A stretch of 64,000 bases of DNA. Origin: Clitopilus passeckerianus (Eukaryota > Basidiomycota > Agaricomycetes > Agaricales > Entolomataceae). Where the stretch lies: the NCBI GenBank assembly GCA_944990035.1, contig CALYLX010000142.1:1116001-1180000 (forward strand), in the 5' to 3' direction. Below are positions 47,973-60,172 of this stretch, piece by piece. Numbering within the stretch: the stretch's first letter is position 1; each line of letters starts with the position of its first letter. A program made the position numbers and the translations under genes. The notes beneath the pieces were generated by a model. That model was given only the letters and a program-made list of their open reading frames with translations. It did no database searches and had not been told where the DNA came from.

Positions 47973-50331
47973 ATGGTCAAGTCTTTCGTAGGAAAAGGAC
48001 GTCTTCCATCGTCCATACGGACCTTCTCCTCGGGCGCAAGATGGCAGGACAAACCCATAATGAACAGGTACAGCAGGATTGTAACCAAACCGAAGGACCA
48101 AGGAGCAAGCCAGGTCACTGTGCTCTCTGTCTAGAGCCTGGCGACATATTTTCTGAATAAGCACACTTTTAGGCTATGCTGTACGCGACCGAAGGCATTA
48201 CAAAGGACTCAGATTTTGACAAGGCCATGGTCGGTGTGGCGAGCGTTTGGTACGTGTGCTATCGACCTCCGTCGCATTCTTTGACTGGAAGAGAACCTCT
48301 CCAGGTACGAAGGCAACCCGTAAGAAACCTCTATCTATCAAGAAGAATACTTCTCACGAAGTAAGACAGATGCAACAAACATCTTCTGGGTCTTGGCCAG
48401 GAAATCAAATCCTCTCTATACAAATCTGACCTCATTGGCTATCAATTTGGTACCGTTGGTGTCAGCGACGGCATCAGTATGGGGACACGTGGTATGACTT
48501 ACTCCCTGCAATCTCGGGATTTGATCGCGGACCAGGTGGAGACCGCTGCCGGTGGCCACCACCTTGACGGAATGGTTGTCGTTCCTGGTTGCGACAAGAA
48601 CATGCCTGGTGTTCTGATGGCCCGTCAGTGTTTTCTCTTCATTCTTGAGGTAATCACCGCTTATCCTCCTATTTCGGACGCAGTTGGACGCTTGAATCGT
48701 CCCGGTCTTATGGTTTATGGCGGTACCATCCGGCCGGGGTCGTGCGAAGGTGCTCCTCAATTAGATATTGTATCTGCTTTCCAGTCATATGGAAAGTATC
48801 TGCAGGATGGTAAGACGGCAGCGGCCGAGGAAGAGCGCTACAGCACCGTCAGGCATGCCTGTCCTGGTCCTGGTGCTTGTGGAGGGGTAAGGTGGCTCCT
48901 GTGAATTAAGTTGGTATCTGAAACTAATCATAATTCGTAGATGTATACTGCCAATACAATGGCAAGCGCTGCGGAAGCCCTTGGGATGACCCTGACGGGA
49001 TCTGCATCCTTCCCTGCTGAGTCTCGAGAAAAGCACGAGGAGTGCGCCTCTGTGGGCGAGTATATGCGAATCCTGTTGGAGAAGAATATACTTCCGCGGG
49101 ACATCATGACGCGCTCCGCGTTTGAGAACGCGATGGTATGTTTTATCTTCATCAACTAATAGAAAGAACTGAATTAAAGGCTTTGTAGGTGTTAACCATA
49201 GTTCTGGGTGGCTCAACCAATGCAGTGCTACACTTGATAGCCATGGCCCACGCCGTGGGGATTAAGCTCGATATAGAAGACTTCCAGACTGTATCAGATC
49301 GAACTCCTTTCCTGGCGGATCTCAAGCCAAGTGGTAAATATGTCATGGAGGATGTTTACAAGATTGGCGGGATCCCAAGTAAACTCTTCCGCCTCCGTTC
49401 AACCCCTGACCTCGTGTGTTGATTTTTCTATTCAGAGATTCTGGCATTCCTTCTTGAGAACAAGATGATAGATGGGAACAACATGACTGTTACCGGACTC
49501 ACACTCGGGGAAAATCTAGAAAGGTGGACGCATAAGTATGGCAAACTTGATGCCAGTCAAGATGTGCTTCGGCCACTCGACAAACCGATCAAAACCACTG
49601 GTCACTTGAGGTATCATCTGAAGCTCAAATTTCACCTCCAGGACGAGATAGCTGACTTGTGGCGTCAATAACAGAATTCTCAGGGGGAGCCTTGCTCCAG
49701 GTGGAGCCGTCGCTAAGATCACAGGCAAAGAGGGTCTGGCCTTCACTGGCAAGGCGCGAACATTTGACTCAGAAGATGACTTTGTGAAAGCCGTCGAAGG
49801 AGGATCAATACAGAAGGGTGAAAAGACTGTGGTCGTCCTTCGTTACTTGGGTCCTAAAGGTGGTCCAGGTGAGCACACATGTTTTACGATCTCCTTAAAC
49901 AGGGTTTTTCGAACTGATTGTCAACCCTTAGGCATGCCTGAGATGTTGAAGCCAACGAGTCTAATCATGGGCGCCGGATTGGGCCTCGACGTCGCCTGTC
50001 TCACTGATGGACGCTTCAGCGGAGGGTTTGTTTTTTCCACCGAGTGTTCACAATGATTTTGCTAACAGTTCACCCCAGTTCCCATGGTTTCTGCATTGGG
50101 CATGTCGTTCCTGAAGCAATGGTTGGTGGACCAATTGCTCTTGTGAAAGATGGGGACATCATCTCCGTTGACGCCATAAAGAATACCATTGAGCTCCACG
50201 TTCCTCCTGAGGAACTTGAGGCACGTCGCGCAAAGTGGGTTGCTCCTCCGCCAAAAGTTACCCAAGGTACTCTCTACAAGTATATGAAATCGGTAACAGA
50301 TGCCAGCCACGGCTGTATCACTGATGCTTAA
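47973..50331 (+). CDS. ILV3: Mitochondrial dihydroxyacid dehydratase
   Basis: Fe-S enzyme of the IlvD/Edd family, third step of valine and isoleucine synthesis in mitochondria. The start [20 protein letters not shown] is a mitochondrial presequence, continuing into [20 protein letters not shown]. The body has [56 protein letters not shown] (Fe-S Cys), [20 protein letters not shown] (second Cys), [20 protein letters not shown] and [16 protein letters not shown]. It continues [24 protein letters not shown], with [20 protein letters not shown], and ends [13 protein letters not shown]. About ten introns. All cluster cysteines are present. Confidence 0.95.
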
Positions 50332-50447
50332 ATGCACACCTAGCCATCGCATCTTGTATATCTATAGTGCTAATTTACGGATAAATTTGAAGCTCTGATA
50401 TCGCGTATATGTGGCGCAACCACTTGACTCTACTCTCGCTAAACTCC

Positions 50448-52387
50448 TCAACCCCTCGCCGTCTTTTTCAATATCTTTTTCTTCTCAGATTTGGGCATCT
50501 TATGCTTTCTCTTCTCTCGATTCTCCGCCTTGGTTGCATGTTTTCGTGCCTGGAGAAACGCATCTGTCAAATATTCACAGGGGAAACAAATGAGGAATTA
50601 CCTTTTTAGCTTCGCGATCCTCATGACGATGGCCCCGAGGTGTCTTTTCCACGAAGCCCTCCTTCTGATCTTCCTGGTCGTTATCTGACTCGCTGTCTGC
50701 CTCCGAGTCATCGTCTTCGTCATCGTCGTTTACGTGGTGCTCAGGAGTGTGCTCCTGTGGTTCGTTATCTGTCCCATTCGTAGGCACAACTCCCAGCGTT
50801 TTGGCATAGATGAGATCACCCCCCTGGCCTTTGGCAAGCTTTTCCACGTCTCTCTCCGGGTCATAAACTTCATTAAGAGTTCGAGGGATGAACGAACGGA
50901 GGAATACGGCATCCTCGTGTGCAGACGTCCCGTTTGATGTCCCTTTGCTGTCTCCAACGGATTCATTCGTCGTCTCCGCCGATGCCTGAGTGTCTTCCAG
51001 CCAGCCTTGCAGGACTGATCTCTCTGAGGTGCCATCGGCGGCAAGCACAGGCCGAGTGACGAAGTCAAAACACCTCCTCAGGCCAAGGCACTGGACCCCT
51101 AGTCGTCCGAAAAACTCTTCAACGTTCTTCAAGTCGTTCCGCAAAAAATCGTACGCCGATGGGTGGTCGTGCTCTACACTTTGGGATACGTCGATGATGA
51201 TGAGCTTTCCTTCGTGATACAATATATTGTATTCCGAAAGGTCGGCGTGAACAAGATGGCAGACCTGGAACATCTTGCGGACGATGAGGACGAGATCCAG
51301 GTAGAGCTGTGTACAGTCTTCAACAGGTAGTTCTGCGTCTTTCAGCCGTGGCGATGCCCTAAATGCTTGTGAGACAGGTTCCAACGGTGGCCTATCGGAA
51401 TGCGACGCACCAGCCTTCCTTATCACCAAGGAATTTCATGACCAGGATATTCTCCCGCACTTCGACAGGTTCTGGGCATGGGATTTCGGCAGCGACAAGG
51501 CGCTTCAGATTTCTGACCTCTTTCTCAGCCCAAAGACGAACCATCTTCCTAGGATTGTTTTTGTTGTATCCTTTCCTGAACCTAAATTCGCCAGACACAT
51601 ATTTATCACGATCCTTGAACACCAGGATGGATGTCTTATATATCTTCAGAGCAAGATGGCCCCCCTCCGGTGTTGACGCATGGTAAACATTCGCCTAGGA
51701 TCATTGTAAGCCAGAATCTTAGACCTCTTGTTGGAAACATACCTCTTTACCAGTGCTTATGCAACCGTTTACCTCTTGCACAAGCCCACGCCCGATCATC
51801 TTGAATAGGATGATTCGCGTACGGTTATCCAGCACAAGCTCCGCCGTAGCGCGATCAGCCTTGTCCTTGAGATTCGCATGTGCACTAGGACCTTTCCTGT
51901 TGACGCCTACTCCCAGTGTATAAGGAACATCGATCTTTGCCAGACGAGCACTGTATTTTGACAGAGCAGCAAGCTGGTCAGCGGTCTTGTCTTTGGCATG
52001 AATGGGAGCCTTCTTCGGATGATTCACAGCAGGTAGAGGGGCGACAGCCGTTGCCTGGTTTGTCGAAGAAGTGGTTCCCTGCGCATTCCCAGATTTCACG
52101 GCTGCATGTTGACGAAGTCGATTGTACTGTTTCGTAAAATCTGGAGGAGGTTTCGACGTTAGTAGTGGGTAGAATGAAAATATAAATGAACCCGCACCTC
52201 GCTCCGCATTTTCCCAGTCCTCATCTTCAACTCGATCTTCGTATTCTTCGTCGAAGTCATCGGTTTCATAATCAGATTCCTCAGGCAGTGGAAAGTCGTC
52301 AGAATCGTAGTTTTTCGTGTCTATGTAAGAGTCGTCTAGCCTGTTTCCCTCCACGTCGTTGAGGGTTTGGACAGCTGGAGTCGCCAT
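50448..52387 (-). CDS. RIO1: RIO1 atypical serine/threonine kinase
   Basis: RIO1 acts in late cytoplasmic maturation of the 40S ribosomal subunit. The start [20 protein letters not shown] and an acidic N-terminus lead to [20 protein letters not shown] with ANVYHA (flexible loop and ATP site), [40 protein letters not shown] and [20 protein letters not shown]. The catalytic loop is [20 protein letters not shown] and the metal-binding motif is [18 protein letters not shown]. An Asp/Glu-rich tail and a Lys-rich end ([20 protein letters not shown]) follow. Five or so introns. Catalytic Asp residues in HADLSEYN and IDVSQ are intact. It is head to head with a small membrane protein gene, about 135 bp apart. 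Confidence 0.95.
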
Positions 52388-52523
52388 AGTCGTGCAAAAA
52401 GTTGAAAATGTCGATGCATCTGAAGATTGCGGCCCGTAACCCTAAATCATCGAGTCCGCTTAGATGATCTCATCTTTATGTGCACTTATTTGGATCGGAC
52501 AGCCTTGTCCCTCCACGTCGAAC

Positions 52524-53204
52524 ATGCAGCCATTGCGAAAACGGGTTCCATTCAAGTCGGCAGAGGACAATGAAGATGAAGATAACCATGTTATGGACGA
52601 AGAAGGTACATACCAAGCTCTGACCTATGACCAACCTAGGTATTGACCGGAAACTTCAGAGCAGGCAGCTGTAATCGAGGATATCAAGTCTGCCAATGCA
52701 GCAGTTCGCAAGCAGCATTCATTTGCTCTCGTTACGGTTCTATCCTTGTCTGCGGGGCTGTAAGTAATTGACATTCTCGCAAAAATATGCAAAACTGACT
52801 TAGATTACAGTCAAATAACCTCATTCTTTGGCAATCCGCTCCTAAATGTCTTCCCTCTTGACGTCGGACCTTACGAGGATATTCCAATACCCTTCATTTT
52901 TACTCTCATCTCCCTTGCCCTTCACCTTCAGCTCGCACTCATCGGTTCAAAGGAGGACCTTCTACTTTGGCAAGGTATTCAACACCTCCAGATCAAGCCG
53001 CTTCCCTTTCGGATGATAGGGCCCATAGCAACTGTAGCACCTGTGCTTGCTATGGTCCTCCGGAGGCCCTTGCAGTGTATCTTTTGGTGGTCCATCACGC
53101 CTCTTGTAGCCTACACTGTTCAAACCATCATCATATCCTCGAAAGACGGCATTCAAAGCATTACTGAATTGGAAACTTTGAAATATCGGGCCCCAGGTGC
53201 ATAG
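52524..53204 (+). CDS. Small four-helix membrane protein, unknown function
   Basis: The start MQPLRKRVPFKSAEDNEDED is followed by an acidic region, an intron, EQAAVIEDIKSANAAVRKQH and then hydrophobic segments: SFALVTVLSLSAGLQITSFF, PFIFTLISLALHLQLALIG, MIGPIATVAPVLAMVLRR and CIFWWSITPLVAYTVQTIII. It ends LKYRAPGA. Two or three introns. The arrangement suggests about 180 residues with four membrane spans and a cytosolic N-terminus. I recognise no family. Fungal homologues seem plausible because splicing is clean. Confidence 0.7.
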
Positions 53205-53262
53205 AGGACGACAGTAAGCCAGAATTTCTTTACACGTCTTGATTTGTTTTGTTAAATAAGGT

Positions 53263-54406
53263 ATGTGCAGATCCGATTTTTCTCTGGAGTTGCAACGCTT
53301 AGCCATCCAACTTGGGGAAGCTTGCCCTAAACTGATTCCATTTGGGGATTCAGAAGCGGTTTGCTTTGTTACTGTACCATCATCTTTTCTACCTATGGAC
53401 CCAAACAATGCAAATCATGCCTTCAGTATAGTTCGGAAGATCATGGGGCTGGTTGGAACCAGAGCTATGTCGCGATCTGCGTTCACACAGTTTGCAATGG
53501 ATGTCCTCATGATAGGATTGCAAATTCGGTGCGATGGCTCCCCAACAGGAGATGAAGAGATGTCCTGACGAGAATTGGGGTCTCTGTTATTAGTATTGGC
53601 TACCTGCTAGAAACATCATGTAAGGACCCAGTAAAACGTTATGGGGAGATGATTCGCGGTCTCCGAGAGGTGAATTGGCCCTAAGCGGCATGTACAATAT
53701 ATCTGATTATAGTCAAGGAATATCCGCACTTCAACGATGTTGTTCACGTTTATGAGCCTACCTCAGATCAATCGTTCATTGTGAACCTGCCCATGCTACG
53801 GCGACACCTACAGCTCGCTCCAGATGGAATGCCAAGCCTTGAATTTATCCAAAAAGCACTACCCACTGCATTCGTAACAATCAAATCGAGTAGTCACTGC
53901 GAACTGGTAGGAGCAATTATTCTGACTCAGACCTCATTCTGACAGCGTGGTAGCGATGCGATGCCCCTCCAGAATTGGCTCGTGCTCTGGCTCACATTTT
54001 GGTGACTGAAAAGCCTCTACCCGCTTCAATAAGCTTACCACCAGAGTTGACACCTGAAACACTCGTGCCTCTTGCAGCTGTGCTTCTCGAATACCCAGTA
54101 GGATATGTTCCTGCTGTCCATAGCTCGCCTCCTTACCTTTGTGGGGTCAGCCTAAACATTTACGAAGGAATCGTTCAGTTCGAACAACCCTTCCCAGTTC
54201 ACGGCATAACCGGACGAGAACATCGACTTCTCAAATTCTCGATCCCGGGCCCTATCCTCGAACAAAACAAAGACTTGGAAACATCCAAGGTCAAGTGGCA
54301 TCTCGAAGCAAAGTTCAATGCAAGGGTACAAAACGCATTTGGGAACGCAGTTTTCAAAGTAGATGTTAGTTCCGATATAGTTCTTAACAATGGTGTCGCA
54401 ATATGA
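53263..54406 (+). CDS. Conserved protein of unknown function (possibly DUF4504/C1orf74-like)
   Basis: The first exon MCRSDFSLELQRLAIQLGEA continues through FSIVRKIMGLVGTRAMSRSA. Downstream pieces read IGYLLETSCKDPVKRYGEMI, EYPHFNDVVHVYEPTSDQSF, IVNLPMLRRHLQLAPDGMPS, CELRCDAPPELARALAHILV and PLAAVLLEYPVGYVPAVHSS. It ends VDVSSDIVLNNGVAI. Splicing at gag|gtgaat...caag and ctg|gtagga...ggtag keeps frame. The join between the first exon and IGYLLE needs a very short intron (about 32 nt) or a frame change, so the 5' half is uncertain. LLEYPVGYV reminded me of DUF4504, but this is weak. The stop lies only 33 bp from the PPWD1 stop on the other strand. Confidence 0.55.
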
Positions 54407-54439
54407 AGCATTTTGTAACAAATATAACCCTCGTTCCAC

Positions 54440-56885
54440 CTATTCCACTTCAACGTTGATGATCTTGATATCCTCGAAAGGCTTGTCTGTTTTATTTGTC
54501 TTGACATTTTCAATGCTGTGGATCACTTCGAGCCCAGAGATAGCCCGTCCAAAGATTGTGTGCTTCCTGTCCAGCCAAGGGGTTGCTGTAGTCGTGATAA
54601 AGAACTGGGAACCGTTGGTGCCAGGACCGGCGTTCGCCATGCTGACGGTATAAGGTCTGAGAGTCAAGTGTCAGATGATGACGCCGACTTGAAGTGAAAA
54701 AGGAATTTACCTATCATGTTTAAGATCTTCAGAGAACTCGTCCTCAAATTCCCTTCCCCAGATAGATGTCCCTCCAGTACCATCACCCAGAGGGTCTCCG
54801 GTCTGAATCATGAACTTCGGAATGACTCGATGGAAGATGATCCCCTCGAAATACCCGCTCCTAGCATGTCCAACGAAGTTCTCCACAGCCTTAGGTGCTT
54901 GAGTGGGGAACAGACGGATGTGGATGTCCCCAACTGTTGTATGGATGGTAGCCGCATCTGCAACTGGTGAAGGCCCTGTTTTGGCCTGTGTAGGAGCAGC
55001 TGTCGCGACACTGAGCTCGTCCCGTGTGGGCTTCTCGTTGAAAACATCACGCTCGCCAAGTTGGTGGTCTTCCGGCTCTTGGCGAGTGAATAGATAAAAG
55101 CGCTGGCGTTTGTAGCCTGTACAGAATAGGGTGGGATCCCGCTGGCCTTTGTTTGCAAGGATGGGATTTGCAGATGCTGCCATAGCCTATATTGACGTGT
55201 TATTTAAGGTTCAAGAAAGCCACCGGAGACAGAATGAACATACCATCGTCGTGATCCCTTTCTTCGCAGGAGCCCCTTGGTACAAACTCAGGTTCATCCA
55301 TCGTACTGATTCGTCTTTACCCAACAGGCGGGCGATCCGGTTGGTCACGACATTAAGCACTGTGAAGCGGTCAGCTTTTGTATTGCACCTAGAAAAAGGG
55401 GACCAGTCTGACCTTTGATCCCAAGAAGTGTCGGGTATAGTATGAAGCTTCCCGTCTCATCCCAAATAGCATTACTCCACCTCCCGGGAACATGTCCATC
55501 AGGACCAGGAAGCTCGAGCTCCCTCTCAACGGCGAGCCTTCGTCCGAATTCCATGTCGTCAACCTTGTACGCCGCAGTACCAGCTTGTTGCATTTCTTGG
55601 ATCGCCTCAAGAGACTCGTCATACTTGCGAGTCATCTTTCCCGTCAGGAAGTTAAAAACGCGAACCTGTCGGTCAGGGAGGGAGAATGTCACGAAGTGGG
55701 AAGAGTCTGGGGAGATAGTAATACACGTTGGCGTAGATTTTGACTAAGGATCTGTTAGGGGAGAGGAAGGTGCAGTATAAATTGTATGTACCCACCTTCT
55801 TGAATTCGTAGAGGTCGGTCGAACTTTTGAATGACCATAGGCCGCCAACGTGCTTGGGGAGGCCAAAAGGTTCGGCAGGCTGCCAATACTCGACAAATCC
55901 ACCCTCATCTGCTGATACTACAGTGTCATATCGATCACTGTACTGGCATTGGATGAGTCCCTAACATTTCCACTACTCAGAAAGGTACTTACAGCCATGA
56001 GGTGAACGGGGAAACGGTGCAAGCTTTCGACCGTTTCCAAAGGCTGGCCTTGCCCTCGGCCATCGTACAGGCGAACGGTGCCACCTGAGGCATCTGACCT
56101 GCTCAAAGATTAGTGTACAATTAGATAGGAGATAATTTTAGCGTACACAGCAAGAAGTCCCTGAGCCTGTCCACGTCTATGGACCCAACAACACGCATGA
56201 GGTTTATATCCAAGGGTGATAATATTGATCATATCTAGCCAGCTATGAGCTTACAGCTACCTGCGAGTTAATTGCCAGACGTACCAAAGTTGACTACATC
56301 GAAGACTTTCGCGGTGCCATCTTCTGAAATCGTTGCGAATAGTTGACCATCAGCGCTAGCAGAAACACCAGTAACAGGCGTCAGATGAGCACGGTAGTGC
56401 TTGACGAATTCAATGCCTTCGTCTTGTTTCTTCCACAGCTTGAGATGGCCATCGATGGAGGTGGTAATGACAAAATCGGTCCTGCCATTTGAGGAATCTG
56501 GTTGGCACAACACGAAAATGTGGATGGTTGAACGCGTACTTGGTCACAACGGTGAAGTTGATCGCCTCCCGATGCATAAAGCTCTTGTAATACTGCTGTG
56601 TATCCGGCAAATGCTCCAAGTACAGCTTTTCATGTGGTAGAACTAGATTTTATGTTCTGTATTCCTTGAGACTATAACAACCTCGTCCAATATAATATCC
56701 TCACCTTTACGCTTTTTCTTGGCCCCTTCCCCATTCGCAGGCATTGGCATCGGTCCAACATCGTCATCAGAGTCATCCTGGTCCATGGGCTCGGCGGAGT
56801 CGTTCTTCTCATCTCTAAGAGCTTCTTCGCGCTCTCCTCGAGCGCGTTTCCCGAGTACAGTGGGGTCTTGCTCAGATTCGGACAT
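54440..56885 (-). CDS. WD40-repeat cyclophilin PPWD1 (peptidyl-prolyl isomerase)
   Basis: PPWD1/CYP71-type proteins are nuclear, spliceosome-associated cyclophilins. The start [20 protein letters not shown] leads into acidic sequence, KKKRKG, then [20 protein letters not shown] and WD40 strands such as [40 protein letters not shown] and [20 protein letters not shown] Trp-Ile-type linker is followed by the cyclophilin domain: [80 protein letters not shown] and [20 protein letters not shown]. It ends [16 protein letters not shown] and GSQFFI active-site residues are conserved, so isomerase activity is expected. About nine introns. Confidence 0.93.
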
Positions 56886-57035
56886 GATGGCAAGGAAAGG
56901 GAACTCGGAGCGGAGTTCGGATGTGATAACTTGCAAGAGTGATCGAAACGTCAGCGTAATCTAACAGAAATTCAGGTTATAATGTCCAGTAAAAATTCAA
57001 TACATTTCAAAGAAATACAGCAAAATACAGGTATG

Positions 57036-58194
57036 CTACATGATGACACAGTCATCCTTCTTCTCCGCCTCCAGCTCTGCCAAGAGAGCTTTCTCTTCGG
57101 CATTCAGCAAGCCCTTCTGCGCACGGGCTTGGAGCGCCTTACGCCTACTCTCCCTCTCCCCTTTCGCTCGCCTAGTACATTAGGATGTGGGAAGATATAT
57201 AATATGGGCGATAAAATACAGTGATTATGCAGATACAAACATGGGCCGCGGTTTGAACGACATACAATTGAATCGTGGAGGTTTGGGTGTTACAGGTGCG
57301 AGTATTGGTGACGGTGCAGTTGCATTATTTGAGGCGATATCGGTAGAAGCATTAGTTGATGATGTACATTTGTCGTTATTGTCGTGATTCGTGATAGAAG
57401 CGGAGGTGGGTGAAGAGAGACTACTCGTTTGTGAGTCGTTACTGGGTAGCAAGGGGATAGTAGGACTTACCGGTCAACCTTTGAGAACGGGCGGGGTGTT
57501 GATGGACCTGTCTTCGTAGAAGAGGTAGGTGCTGTGGAACTTGGCGTCGTAGATACGCTCTTCTTGATAGCACCCAGAGTGACAGTTCCTGCTGCAGATG
57601 CCTTCGCGTTCAGCGCTTTGGCATTGGTATTAAAGTTGTTGAGAATATCCTTTGCTGCTGCTGCTGCGACTGGCTTTGTGCTCTTGCTTGCGGAGGCAGC
57701 TACAGGTAGTTTGCACTCATGGTCGCTGGGGAAGCGATGCGAAGGACAGAATTGCTTCCTGCATTTCTGTTATCCAAAGTCAGTGGTGTACAACAGCAAT
57801 GATCTGAAAGTAATGCATACCTCACAACGGATAGGTGAGAACAGAACCTTCTTGCAATTTCCCTATCACAAGTTGGCATAGTCCGCGTCCTACCAGTCTT
57901 TCCCGTCATTACAGGGCATTCCTTCATGAAATGTTCCTCCATTCGAGCATCCGGGCTCTGACCGACCCTGACTGCCACTGGGGTATTGCAGAAAGGACAA
58001 TCGGGTGCAACCCTGTTATGTTTGCTCTCATCGTATTGTGAACATTTGTGTGCGTCCACCATAAAGTGTTCTTGACAGAAACTTTCCTTGCAATGCTGGC
58101 ATTTGAATGGTAGGAAGTCGATGAGATTGCATGAGACGTGAGAGCATTCCTTGCCCACGCTGAGCAACTGAGCGTCACGTTCGGTGGTGGCCAT
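57036..58194 (-). CDS. AN1-type zinc finger protein with C-terminal CaaX box (AIRAPL/ZFAND2-Cuz1-like)
   Basis: The start MATTERDAQLLSVGKECSHV opens the first AN1 finger: CNLIDFLPFKCQHCKESFCQ, EHFMVDAHKCSQYDES. Then DCPFCNTPVAVRVGQSPDAR with a second AN1 finger (KCRKQFCPSHRFPSDHECKL) across introns. A Ser/Thr/Ala-rich linker and a basic helix (ESRRKALQARAQKGLLNAEE, KALLAELEAEKKDD) end in CVIM. CVIM fits the CaaX rule with Met at the end, typical of farnesylation. Mammalian AIRAPL (ZFAND2B) is also prenylated. These proteins link the proteasome and p97/Cdc48 to arsenite and proteotoxic stress. About five introns. Membrane attachment is inference from the motif. Confidence 0.88.
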
Positions 58195-58352
58195 GATACG
58201 AGAGAAAGTGGTCTAAGTCAGAGAAGGTAACAAGAGAAATCAGGTTCGTTATAAAGACAGAGATTACGCGTCCCAGTCCAGAGGACTACGCAAGCGTCGA
58301 CCAGGAAAAGCGATGCTCAACACGTCCGCCTTTGTCCATAATCAATAGTCGC

Positions 58353-58359
58353 TGACTCA
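58353..58359 (+). promoter_or_regulatory. AP-1/Gcn4-like palindrome between divergent genes
   Basis: TGACTCA inside the palindrome GCTGACTCAGC, in the 176-bp gap between the AN1 finger gene and the phosphoglycerate-mutase-family gene, 11 bp before the latter's start. A bZIP factor site is possible; position so near the ATG makes function uncertain. Confidence 0.35.
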
Positions 58360-58370
58360 GCACACCCGCC

Positions 58371-59516
58371 ATGCTGACCGACTCCCATGTGGAAGGCGCC
58401 CCGGCGGCCCTTCGGCAGACAATCTTTACTTTTGTAAGCCTAATGAATGCTCAGATGGAATTGAACTGAACGTTCTCGAAGATTCGACACGGAGAATCTC
58501 TAGACAATCTTGTTAGCAAACGCTGCTTTGAAACCATGGAACCTGCATTGCTTATACCTTGACTGCCGTAGAAAGCGTATTGGGCTGGCTGGCGAGATTC
58601 TGAGCTTTCAAATCATGGTATCTCCTCTATATTCTTGGAATCGATAGAAATATATGCATTTGACTTTAAATAGGGCGCAACGTAAGTTTAAGATAGCTCA
58701 AGATCGTCTCAGACGCTTCACTCGTTCTACAGCAAGCTGTAGCTCTCGGGCAATCCTTGTCGCATACCAAATTCTCAGCGATATATGCATCAACCTTGAA
58801 ACGAGCAATGACAACAGCCAACTGTGTGCGGGATGCACAACGAGACCCAAAGCCATCTCTAAGCACAACGCCAAACCTTCGTGAGCAACATTTCGGAGAT
58901 GGGGAAGGCAAGCCATACGGCATTCGTAGAGATGCCAAACTCTCACTTGCGGAGCACTTTGCTCAGGGGAAATACCCAAGTTTGAGAAGCCGTGCTAATC
59001 GGTTTCCCAATGGTGAAAGCCTTGAGGATGTGGCAGCGCGTGCAAGGCAGGTCATTGACGATATAATCATCCCTCATGTTAACGGCAACAGAGAAGCTGG
59101 GGAGGATGTTCATGTCGCGATTGTCAGCCATGGAATCATGATACGGGAATTGGTAGCGGCGATCATGCGACACTATGAGGCCGGGCAGGACCTTCTGGAT
59201 TCGAAACTGTTCGGAGGTATGAGAAATACTGCTTGGACGCGGCTTGTAATCGAGGTAGGTCCAAAGACGAATACAAACTAAGTCAGGCATCTGAACCATT
59301 TGAATTCTTCCAGGAAAGCACGCCAGGCATCCGGCTGTCATTCAGAAAGATAAATGAGTACCAACACTTGAACGGCGTGGTAAGTTTTTGTTGCATTGAA
59401 ACGTGAACGTGCGACTAATTCCTTCCTAGACGCGTCAAAAGGCTGGAATTGGTAGCGCGGCGTATGACCCTAAACAGAAGGACATTCGAGCCTTCTTCGG
59501 AGGCAAAGCAGGTTGA
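58371..59516 (+). CDS. Phosphoglycerate mutase-like (histidine phosphatase superfamily) protein
   Basis: The start MLTDSHVEGAPAALRQTIFT, splicing at ttt|gtaagc to cgaag, gives FTFIRHGESLDNL with the catalytic RHG. Next are WAGWRDSELSNHG and FSAIYASTLKRAMTTANCVR, then LREQHFGDGEGKPYG, RFPNGESLEDVAARARQVID and VAIVSHGIMIRELVAAIMRH with the second catalytic His. It ends AAYDPKQKDIRAFFGGKAG. Four or five introns; about 270 residues. It resembles fungal PhoE/TIGAR-like phosphatases more than glycolytic mutase; substrate unknown. Shares a short promoter with the AN1 gene and converges with bL35m. Confidence 0.88.
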
Positions 59517-59665
59517 GGTTGTCCCTGAGAAGCATTGGATTTGTGCCATTAGGATGTTCGGCATTAATCATCCCATAGCGTATTCTACTAGATTCTGGTC
59601 GGGTAATTAGATGGACACCCCCGCAAATTATAGAAAGACGCACATATATAATGACAAGTTCCGCT

Positions 59666-60038
59666 TTAGTTGGAACCATATGGTAGCAATCGTTTCTTCA
59701 GTTTGATTGCTTGTGCTGGTGTTGCGTATGCTGTATTACCGAGCCTGTTCTTCCTGGCTGAATTTTTGGTAACGTTCAAATGGGAATGAAATGCCTTTCC
59801 CTAGAGTGAAAATTCAATCAGCTTCCGTCCGTAGAGTCCATCGTCAATTGCCACGAACACGCTTGAAGGCAACTCCCGAAGCCAGCGACCTCCACCGTTT
59901 CTTCGCGCCCGAATGTGTCTTCATCTTATATCCAGCTTGCGCAACATTCGTTGTTGAGAAGAATCTCGGCATAAAGAGAGACGAAGAGGTCCTGCATGCC
60001 TGCAGAGTACCAATGAGTTGACCCAGCATTTTCGTCAA
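59666..60038 (-). CDS. MRP35: Mitochondrial large-subunit ribosomal protein bL35m
   Basis: Exon 1 reads MLGQLIGTLQACRTSSSLFM (from 60029; MTKMLG from 60038), a presequence with FFSTTNVAQAGYKMKTHSGA and KKRWRSLASGVAFKR, the KMKTHxGxxKR core of L35. After an intron to a ctctag acceptor come GKAFHSHLNVTKNSARKNRL, GNTAYATPAQAIKLKKRLLP and YGSN. HLNxxKxxxRKNRLG is the L35 second half. Total about 100 residues. The exact donor (near 59855-59865) is uncertain. Easy to miss because it is so short. It is head to head with UFD2, about 134 bp apart. Confidence 0.88.
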
Positions 60039-60172
60039 CAGCCCAAGCGGAGAAAGTGAAAGTTACACTGACCAGCACAGCCACATTGACTATCTTTGGT
60101 AAGCCTGTGGGCTGAGAGGCGCGCGTTCATATCTCTCAAGAGTAACATCATTTCTTTCATTAAATTGCTGTA

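Noticed and set aside
59791..60021. Plus-strand frame of 76 codons
   Set aside because: The opposite strand encodes the bL35m core KMKTHSGAKKR, so this is its shadow.
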